Origin: Clostridium sp. CAG:433
Lineage (GTDB): Bacteria > Bacillota_I > Bacilli_A > RF39 > UBA660
Length of the DNA stretch: 64,000 nucleotides
Reading direction: 5' to 3'
Assembly (NCBI GenBank): GCA_000433675.1
Contig: FR893558.1
Span: 10,301-74,300 of the forward strand
A model generated the notes under the pieces. The model saw only the letters and a program-made list of their open reading frames with translations, did no database searches and had not been told where the DNA came from. Positions 56,379-62,085 of this stretch are shown here, one piece after another. Made by a program: the position numbers and the translations under genes. Numbering within the stretch: the first letter of the stretch is position 1; every line of letters starts with the position of its first letter.

Positions 56379-56492
56379 ACATTGATTGACTTGCCAAGTG
56401 TCAATAGTTAAAATTTAGTCGATAATTTATATTTTTAGGCAAGAAAAATATATCTATTCGGGTACACTTTTTTAAAGGTGTACTCTTTTTTT
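56379..56492 (+). ncRNA. Possible small RNA of about 115 nt with pseudoknot-like pairing
   Basis: Promoter-terminator unit with no ORF of note. Hairpin 1 ATTGAC (56385-56390)/GTCAAT (56400-56405) has a 9-nt loop TTGCCAAGT. Its loop (TTGCC) can pair with GGCAA at 56438-56442, making a pseudoknot. The end is a terminator with stem 56460-56467/56478-56485 and a T run. I recognise no RNA family. It lies between cysE and the ORF6N remnant and could be its leader or an unrelated RNA. Confidence 0.45.
56460..56492 (+). terminator. Terminator of the possible small RNA
   Basis: GTACAC (56462-56467) and GTGTAC (56478-56483) with outer pairs, then seven T. Confidence 0.75.
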
Positions 56493-56511
56493 GTTAAGAG
56501 GTTAATTTAGT

Positions 56512-56697
56512 ATGAATCAAATTATAGAAGTAGAAACCTTAAATATATAAGATATGATATATGAAATAAGAGGAAAACAAGTAATGTTAGATTCTGATTT
56601 GGCAAGATTATATGAATGTATAAACGGTAAAAATATTTGTGGTCCCAATTTGGGACCACAAGTTAATAGAATTCGAACAATGCTATATGCATTATAA
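56512..56697 (+). pseudogene. 5' remnant of an ORF6N-domain gene
   Basis: ATG at 56512 with AGAGGTT upstream reads 12 codons to TAA at 56548; the TAA stands where the intact copy has GAA. After it the frame continues DMIYEIRGKQVMLDSDLARLYE, about 86% like the start of the intact gene at 56730 over ~64 bases by eye. Then about 100 bp of the family sequence are missing, and the frame changes: the family motif LWSQFGTTS appears in another frame at 56637-56663. Final stop at 56695. So it carries a nonsense change, a deletion and a frameshift. Confidence 0.8.
56637..56661. repeat. Palindrome in the ORF6N remnant
   Basis: Arm TTGTGGTCCCAA (56637-56648), centre T, then its exact reverse complement (56650-56661). 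It encodes LWSQFGTT in the family frame. Confidence 0.9.
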
Positions 56698-56729
56698 TAA
56701 TAAAAATAATTAAAAATTGGAGGATATAA

Positions 56730-57503
56730 ATGTACAAACTAAAAGAAGATTTAAGTATAGAAAATATGATATATGAAATAAGAGGTAGGCAAGTAATGCT
56801 AGATTGTGATTTAGCAAAATTATATAATGTTGAAACTAAAAGAATAAATGAGGCGGTAAAAAATAATCCTGACAAATTTCCGGAAAGATTTTATTTTAGA
56901 ATAAATGAAAATGAATTTTTTTCTTTGAAGTCGAAAATTTCGACTTCAAAAGGTGGTTCTAGAAAAGGACATAATGTATTCACAGAACAAGGGATTGCAA
57001 TGCTATCTACAATATTAAAATCCAAAGTAGCAGTAGAAACAAGTATAAGAATAATGGATGCATTTGTAAAAATGAGAAAATATATTTCAGCAAATTTAAT
57101 AGAACAAGACAATATGAAAAATATGCTTATTAAACATGATAACGAAATAAAATTACTTCAAGAATCATTTTCAAAATTAGAGGAAAAAGAAAAAATAAAT
57201 CATATATTTTATGATGGACAAATATATGATGCATATTCACTATTAATTGATATATTTAAAGGTGCAAAAGAAGAAATAATTATAATAGATAATTATGCAG
57301 ACAAAAGTATTTTAAATATGATAACGAACCTAAATGTAAAAGTAACTATTGTTACTAGAAAATTTAATTTATTAAAAGATATAGATATAAAAAAATATAA
57401 TAGGCAATACCATAATTTGAAAGTAATATACAGTGATAAGTTTCACGATAGATTCATAATACTTGATAAAAAAGTATTGTATCATTCAGGAGCGAGCTAT
57501 TAA
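56730..57503 (+). CDS. ORF6N-domain protein with PLD-like C-terminal domain, end truncated
   Basis: The N-terminal ~100 residues are the ORF6N domain of phage-type regulators: MIYEIRGRQVMLDCDLAKLYNVETKRINEAVKNNP, FPERFYFRINENE and VFTEQGIAMLSTIL. A coiled-coil middle (~130-160) follows. The C-terminal part resembles a phospholipase-D-like fold (EIIIIDNYADKSIL, KVIYSDKFHDRFIILD with His and Asp). Relatives usually continue GASLKDLGKKCFGINKI, but here a TAA follows GASY at 57501. That continuation is found 90 nt downstream in the remnant. GGAGGA site. Inside lies a 27-bp palindrome (56934-56960). Such proteins are often phage or mobile-element regulators; none of the neighbours is phage-like. 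Confidence 0.8.
   Translation: MYKLKEDLSIENMIYEIRGRQVMLDCDLAKLYNVETKRINEAVKNNPDKFPERFYFRINENEFFSLKSKISTSKGGSRKGHNVFTEQGIAMLSTILKSKVAVETSIRIMDAFVKMRKYISANLIEQDNMKNMLIKHDNEIKLLQESFSKLEEKEKINHIFYDGQIYDAYSLLIDIFKGAKEEIIIIDNYADKSILNMITNLNVKVTIVTRKFNLLKDIDIKKYNRQYHNLKVIYSDKFHDRFIILDKKVLYHSGASY
56934..56960. repeat. Palindrome inside the ORF6N coding region
   Basis: Arm TTTGAAGTCGAAA (56934-56946), centre A, then its exact reverse complement (56948-56960). It encodes SLKSKISTSK. It sits at the same codons as the palindrome in the remnant. Confidence 0.9.
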
Positions 57504-57678
57504 TAATTTAAAAGTAATATGCAGTGATAAGTTTCATGATAGATTTATAATAATTGATAGAACAGATTTATATCATTCATGAGCAAGTTATAAAGATTTA
57601 GGTAATAAATGTTTTGGAATTAACAAGATAAAAGATGATGAATATCTAGAAAATATATTAATAAAAACAGGTTTATAA
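57503..57678 (+). pseudogene. 3' remnant of an ORF6N/PLD-like gene
   Basis: Reads NLKVICSDKFHDRFIIIDR-TDLYHS, then TGA where the family has GGA, then ASYKDLGNKCFGINKIKDDEYLEN to TAA at 57678. Its first 89 nt (57503-57591) repeat 57412-57500 of the intact gene with about 85% identity by eye (13 differences counted). The 91-nt offset is not a multiple of 3. It completes the C-terminus that the intact copy lacks. Confidence 0.8.
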
Positions 57679-57683
57679 AATAT

Positions 57684-57712
57684 TTGCATTATAAGCTGAA
57701 TTATATTATAAT
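57684..57712 (+). promoter_or_regulatory. SigA promoter of the HD gene
   Basis: TTGCAT (57684-57689), 17-nt spacer, TATAAT (57707-57712). Confidence 0.7.
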
Positions 57713-57741
57713 ATATGTGCTTCAAAAAAGGGGTGAATAAA

Positions 57742-58473
57742 ATGAATTATAGTAAAAATAAAGAAATCTTAAATAATTTAATGTTAAAATATGGTTTATC
57801 TAAAGATGAAAGAAAAGAATTTTTTAAAATTATATATAAAATATTTAGACATAAAGAGTTCCAAAGAAGAATGACAAGTGAATTTAATCATCATAATGAT
57901 ATAACACTTGGTTATCATGTGCTTGAAGTAGCTCTTTGTACATACAAAACATGTAAAAAGAAAATAAAAAAGGGTATAAAAGTTAATACTGGTGTAGCAG
58001 TTAAAATAGCAATGCTTCATGATTTTTATGAATTACCTTGGCAGAATAATAAAGAATCATCATCTAAGAATTTAATTCATAAACATGGATTTCGTCATCC
58101 AATAGAGGCCGCTATTAACGCTATATATTATTATCCATTTTTATTTAAAGATAGAAAAGAAAGTATGATGATAATAGATGGTATTGTTCATCATATGTAT
58201 CCACTTGCAGTACCAGTACTTACAGGATTTGATACAAATGAAATAGAGCTTAAAAATTATGATAAGGTTAAAAAAATAGATAATGAATTATTAGAACAAA
58301 TAATTTATTCTACAAATAGAGGAAGAATAATTAAATTATCATTATGCAAAAGTAGATATAAAGAAGGACGAATCGTATCAAATTCAGATACATTAGTATC
58401 AATTAATAACTATGAAAGTCTAAAAGGTATACCTGCTCTTATTACTGGAGTAAATAAAAATATAGAAGTGTAA
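57742..58473 (+). CDS. HD-domain phosphohydrolase-like protein
   Basis: Histidine and aspartate pairs in the order of the HD fold: FNHHNDITLGYHVLEVAL, IAMLHDFYELPW (HD pair, ~94), HKHGFRHPIEAA, and DGIVHHMYPL. HD proteins split phosphate esters, often nucleotides, with a metal. 243 aa, single domain. A start at 57715 is in frame but upstream of the AAGGGGTGA site; the ATG at 57742 is used. Own promoter and terminator. Similar single HD genes occur near phosphorus or nucleotide metabolism genes, but here no such neighbour is seen. Confidence 0.75.
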   Translation: MNYSKNKEILNNLMLKYGLSKDERKEFFKIIYKIFRHKEFQRRMTSEFNHHNDITLGYHVLEVALCTYKTCKKKIKKGIKVNTGVAVKIAMLHDFYELPWQNNKESSSKNLIHKHGFRHPIEAAINAIYYYPFLFKDRKESMMIIDGIVHHMYPLAVPVLTGFDTNEIELKNYDKVKKIDNELLEQIIYSTNRGRIIKLSLCKSRYKEGRIVSNSDTLVSINNYESLKGIPALITGVNKNIEV

Positions 58474-58479
58474 AATAGG

Positions 58480-58505
58480 CGATAAAGAAATCTTTATCGT
58501 TTATT
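58480..58505 (+). terminator. Intrinsic terminator
   Basis: CGATAAAGA (58480-58488), AA, TCTTTATCG (58491-58499), then TTTATTTAT. Confidence 0.75.
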
Positions 58506-58552
58506 TATATTTTTGTTAAAATATGGTATATTTTAGTATAGAGGTGAAAAAA

Positions 58553-59239
58553 ATGGTAGCACGATTAACAGAAGAACAATTAAATTATTTTGATAATCCG
58601 GACTTTTATCAAGATTATATGGAAATGTTTATATTTAGATTAACATTTTCAAATATGGCAATAGAAAGAGATTTAGGTGAAATAGCAGATAGTAAAAATG
58701 CAATTAGATTAAGAGACAACTATAGAGCTTTTCAAAAATTGCTTACTATGTTTTCGTACGATATGAGTGAAGATCTTATTATTGATATTGCAAATACAAT
58801 AAATAAAAGTTCAATGTATATTTCAAATGGTTATAGAAAATTAGGTAGAACTTTAGGAGATACTAATGAACCAATATCAGATCCAAAAGATATAAAAAGT
58901 GATATGGAGAAATTACTTTATAATTATTATAATGAATGGAATAACTTAGATCCATATTTAAGAGAGGCAAAATTTAATATTGAATTTTTAAGAATACATC
59001 CATTTGAAGATGGTAATGGTAGAACAAGTAGACTTTTACTTAACTTTAATTTGATGAAACAAAAAATAGCACCTGTAATAATAACAGATGATTTAGTTGA
59101 TGATTATTTTAACGCAAGAAATAATTTTGATGAAGAGTGGATTGCTAATATGTTTAGAGTTCAATCAGAAAAAGAAATTGAAGTAATAGATGGATTAACT
59201 AAAGAATTAAAAAAAGAAAATGAAGGACTAAAACTATGA
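58553..59239 (+). CDS. Fic-domain AMP-transferase-like protein
   Basis: Fic enzymes move AMP (or related groups) to protein Ser, Thr or Tyr. The motif HPFEDGNGRTSR is intact at ~145. N-terminal helix FSNMAIERDLGEIAD has the inhibitory-motif glutamate in the right place, but the usual Ser/Thr four before it and the Gly/Asn after it are replaced (Asn, Arg), so self-inhibition may be weak; that is inference. 228 aa, cytosolic. AGAGGTGA before ATG 58553. It overlaps the next gene by ATGA. No antitoxin-like small gene is adjacent. Confidence 0.85.
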   Translation: MVARLTEEQLNYFDNPDFYQDYMEMFIFRLTFSNMAIERDLGEIADSKNAIRLRDNYRAFQKLLTMFSYDMSEDLIIDIANTINKSSMYISNGYRKLGRTLGDTNEPISDPKDIKSDMEKLLYNYYNEWNNLDPYLREAKFNIEFLRIHPFEDGNGRTSRLLLNFNLMKQKIAPVIITDDLVDDYFNARNNFDEEWIANMFRVQSEKEIEVIDGLTKELKKENEGLKL

Positions 59240-60411
59240 GTAATGTTGGAATAATAGGTGGAGGAGTATCAGGTGTAATAAGCGCAATATATGCAAGTAA
59301 GAATGGTAATAAAGTAACTATTTTAGAAAAGAATAATGATATACTTAAGAAGCTTTTAATAACAGGTAGTGGTAGATGTAATTACTTTAATAGTGATCAA
59401 AATATAAATCATTATCATTCTAAAAACGAAGAATATTTAAAAGAAATTATTACAAAAGAAAATACAAAAGAATTATGTAAATTTTATGACAGTATTGGTA
59501 TTGTTCCTAAAATAAAAGATGGTTACTATTATCCATATTCAAATATGGCAATAAGTGTTAAAAATGCACTTGTGACTGAAGTTTTAAAATTAAATATAAA
59601 AGTAATATGTAATTATGATGTAAAAAATATAGATTATAAAAATAATGAGTTTATTATTAATAATGATAAACATTTTGATAAACTTATAATAAGTACAGGT
59701 TCTAAAGCATATCCAAAAACAGGATCAGATGGATTTGGATATAGTCTTGTTAAAAAATTAGGACACACTATAAATGAAGTAAAACCTGCACTTGTAAGTT
59801 TATGTTCAGATGATAAAATATTAAATATAATTTCGGGAGTAAGAGCAAATGCTAAAATATCCTTATATCACTTTGATGAATTATTAAAAGAAGAAATAGG
59901 TGAAGTACAATTTGTTAAAAATGAAGTATCTGGAATTTGTACATTTAATTTAAGTTATTTAGTTACTAAAAATAATAATGTAAGAATTAATTTTATGCCA
60001 TTTATAAAAGTAGAAGAATATGATGACTTTATGTTTAAAAATAATAATAAAAGAGTAAAAGAAATATTAAATGGAATATTAAATCCAAAACTAATACTAG
60101 CGATAATTAAAAGATGTAATATAAATGAAGAAAAGTATTTTTATGAACTATCTAAAAAAGAAAAAGATTTATTAAAAGAAAATTTAACTAGTTTTAGAAT
60201 TGATATAAAAGGCAAAGGACCATTTGATAAAGCACAAATATGTATGGGCGGTGTACCATTAAATGAAATTGACATAAAAAGTATGAAGTCAAAAATAAAT
60301 GAAAACTTATATATAACAGGTGAAATGCTTGATGTAAATGGTGATTGTGGTGGATATAATTTAACCTTTGCATTTATTTCTGGATATCTTTCAGGAAAGG
60401 ATATAAAATGA
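59236..60411 (+). CDS. BaiN/HI0933-like flavoprotein
   Basis: N-terminal Rossmann motif GIIGGGVSGVISAIYASKNGNKVTILEKN, then LLITGSGRCNYFN (typical of the HI0933/YhiN group), SKAYPKTGSDGFGYSLVKKLGH and a C-terminal GEMLDVNGDCGGYNLTFAFISG. Binds FAD. Related proteins include BaiN, which reduces bile-acid intermediates, but most family members are of unknown substrate. 391 aa. It overlaps Fic (ATGA) and the next gene by 4 nt. Confidence 0.85.
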   Translation: MSNVGIIGGGVSGVISAIYASKNGNKVTILEKNNDILKKLLITGSGRCNYFNSDQNINHYHSKNEEYLKEIITKENTKELCKFYDSIGIVPKIKDGYYYPYSNMAISVKNALVTEVLKLNIKVICNYDVKNIDYKNNEFIINNDKHFDKLIISTGSKAYPKTGSDGFGYSLVKKLGHTINEVKPALVSLCSDDKILNIISGVRANAKISLYHFDELLKEEIGEVQFVKNEVSGICTFNLSYLVTKNNNVRINFMPFIKVEEYDDFMFKNNNKRVKEILNGILNPKLILAIIKRCNINEEKYFYELSKKEKDLLKENLTSFRIDIKGKGPFDKAQICMGGVPLNEIDIKSMKSKINENLYITGEMLDVNGDCGGYNLTFAFISGYLSGKDIK

Positions 60412-61976
60412 TTAGAGTAAGACAAGTAAAAGTAAATATAGATGATAATTCTTTAGAAAATATAAAAAAGTGTACTAGTAAAAAATTAAATATAAAAGAT
60501 GAAGATATACATAATTTAAAAATAATTAAAGAGAGTATTGATGCTAGAGGAGAAGTAAATTATATTTATGAGGTAGAAATAGAAACTAATTTAGAAAATA
60601 AATTACTTAAAAATAAAGATGTATATATTCCAAAAGATGAAAGTTATAAATTTGAAATAACAGGAACTAAACAAATGAAAGAAAGACCTATAATTGTAGG
60701 AAGTGGCCCTGCTGGATTATTTTCAGCATATATGCTTTCACAAAATGGTTATAAACCTATAATTATAGAAAGAGGAGAAAAAGTAGAAGATAGAGTAAAA
60801 ACTATAGAAAACTTTTGGAAAACTGGTAAATTAAATAAAAATTCTAATGTACAATTTGGAGAAGGTGGCGCAGGTACTTTTTCTGATGGTAAGTTAAATA
60901 CACTTGTTAAAGATAAAAACTATAGAATGAAAAAAGTATTTGAGATATTTGTAGAGTGTGGGGCACCAAGTGATATACTATATAAAAATAAACCACATAT
61001 TGGTACTGATTTACTTAGAAATGTAATAATAAACATGAGAAATAAAATTATAGATATGGGTGGAACATTTTATTATAATTCTTGTCTTACAGATATAGTT
61101 ATAAATAATAATAAAGTAACAGAAATAATTATAAATGATAAAGAAAAAATCAAATGTGAAACACTTATTTTAGCGTTAGGTCATAGTGCAAGAGATACAT
61201 TTAAAATGCTTTATGAAAAAGGTATTAATATGATTCAAAAACCATTTGCGGTAGGCGTTAGAATAGAACATAAACAAGATATAATTAATAAATCGCAATA
61301 TGGAAAATATAGTAAGTATTTACCTAATGCAGATTATAAATTAACTCATACTTGCACCGATGGAAGAGGAGTATATTCATTTTGTATGTGCCCTGGTGGA
61401 TTTGTAGTAAATGCATCAAGTGAAGAAAATCATTTAGTAATAAATGGAATGAGTAATCATAAAAGAAATGAAGAAAATTCAAATAGTGCGATAGTTGTTC
61501 AAGTATCAAATAAGGACTTTGGTAATAATATATTTGATGGTATGAATTTTCAAAGACATTTAGAAGAAAAAGCATATAGTCTTGGTAATGGTTTAATTCC
61601 AGTTCAACTTTTTTCAGATTATGAAAACAATACTATTTCAAAAGAATTTAAAAGTGTAAAACCAATATTTAAGGGTAATTATAAATTTACTAATATAAAT
61701 GATATATTTCCAGAATTTATAAATAATGATCTAAAAGAAGCAATTAATTATTTTAATAATAAAATAGATGGATTTAATAGTGGTGACGCTATTATCGCAG
61801 GTGTTGAAACAAGAACATCATCACCAATTAGAATAGTAAGAGACGAAAATGGAATGAGCAATATAGATGGGATTTATCCTATAGGAGAAGGTGCTGGTTA
61901 TTCTGGAGGAATAACAACTAGCGCAATGGACGGAATAAAAATTTCAGAATTAATTGCTAAAATATATAAGAATTAA
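60408..61976 (+). CDS. COG2509-type FAD-dependent dehydrogenase
   Basis: 522 aa. An N-terminal ~90-residue domain (VRQVKVNIDDNSLENIKKCTSKKLNIKDEDI) precedes the FAD motif PIIVGSGPAGLFSAYMLSQNGYKPIIIERG (~95). QFGEGGAGTFSDGKLNT and a C-terminal GAGYSGGITTSAMDGIKISEL are as in this uncharacterised family. It overlaps the previous flavoprotein by ATGA, so the two flavin enzymes are made together; they may act on related substrates (inference). The pair also occurs near each other in some Bacillota by memory. Confidence 0.85.
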   Translation: MIRVRQVKVNIDDNSLENIKKCTSKKLNIKDEDIHNLKIIKESIDARGEVNYIYEVEIETNLENKLLKNKDVYIPKDESYKFEITGTKQMKERPIIVGSGPAGLFSAYMLSQNGYKPIIIERGEKVEDRVKTIENFWKTGKLNKNSNVQFGEGGAGTFSDGKLNTLVKDKNYRMKKVFEIFVECGAPSDILYKNKPHIGTDLLRNVIINMRNKIIDMGGTFYYNSCLTDIVINNNKVTEIIINDKEKIKCETLILALGHSARDTFKMLYEKGINMIQKPFAVGVRIEHKQDIINKSQYGKYSKYLPNADYKLTHTCTDGRGVYSFCMCPGGFVVNASSEENHLVINGMSNHKRNEENSNSAIVVQVSNKDFGNNIFDGMNFQRHLEEKAYSLGNGLIPVQLFSDYENNTISKEFKSVKPIFKGNYKFTNINDIFPEFINNDLKEAINYFNNKIDGFNSGDAIIAGVETRTSSPIRIVRDENGMSNIDGIYPIGEGAGYSGGITTSAMDGIKISELIAKIYKN

Positions 61977-62001
61977 TATTAATAAAATATTGATTCTTTT
62001 T
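61969..62001 (+). terminator. Intrinsic terminator
   Basis: AGAATTAATATT (61969-61980), loop AATAA, AATATTGATTCT (61986-61997) with one G-U pair, then T; overlaps the stop. Confidence 0.8.
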
Positions 62002-62025
62002 TTAATATAAAAGTTAGTAAACTCA

Positions 62026-62054
62026 TTGACAAATAAGTGTAAAAAATATATATT
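62026..62054 (+). promoter_or_regulatory. SigA promoter of the ANL gene
   Basis: TTGACA (62026-62031), 17-nt spacer, TATATT (62049-62054). ATG at 62086 after AGAGGGG. Confidence 0.7.
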
Positions 62055-62085
62055 ATTGTTAAGTACTAATCAGAGGGGCAAGTAT

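Noticed and set aside
56376..56495. T-box, purine, preQ1, fluoride or guanidine riboswitch before the ORF6N locus
   Set aside because: None of their conserved sequences could be found; only general hairpins are present.
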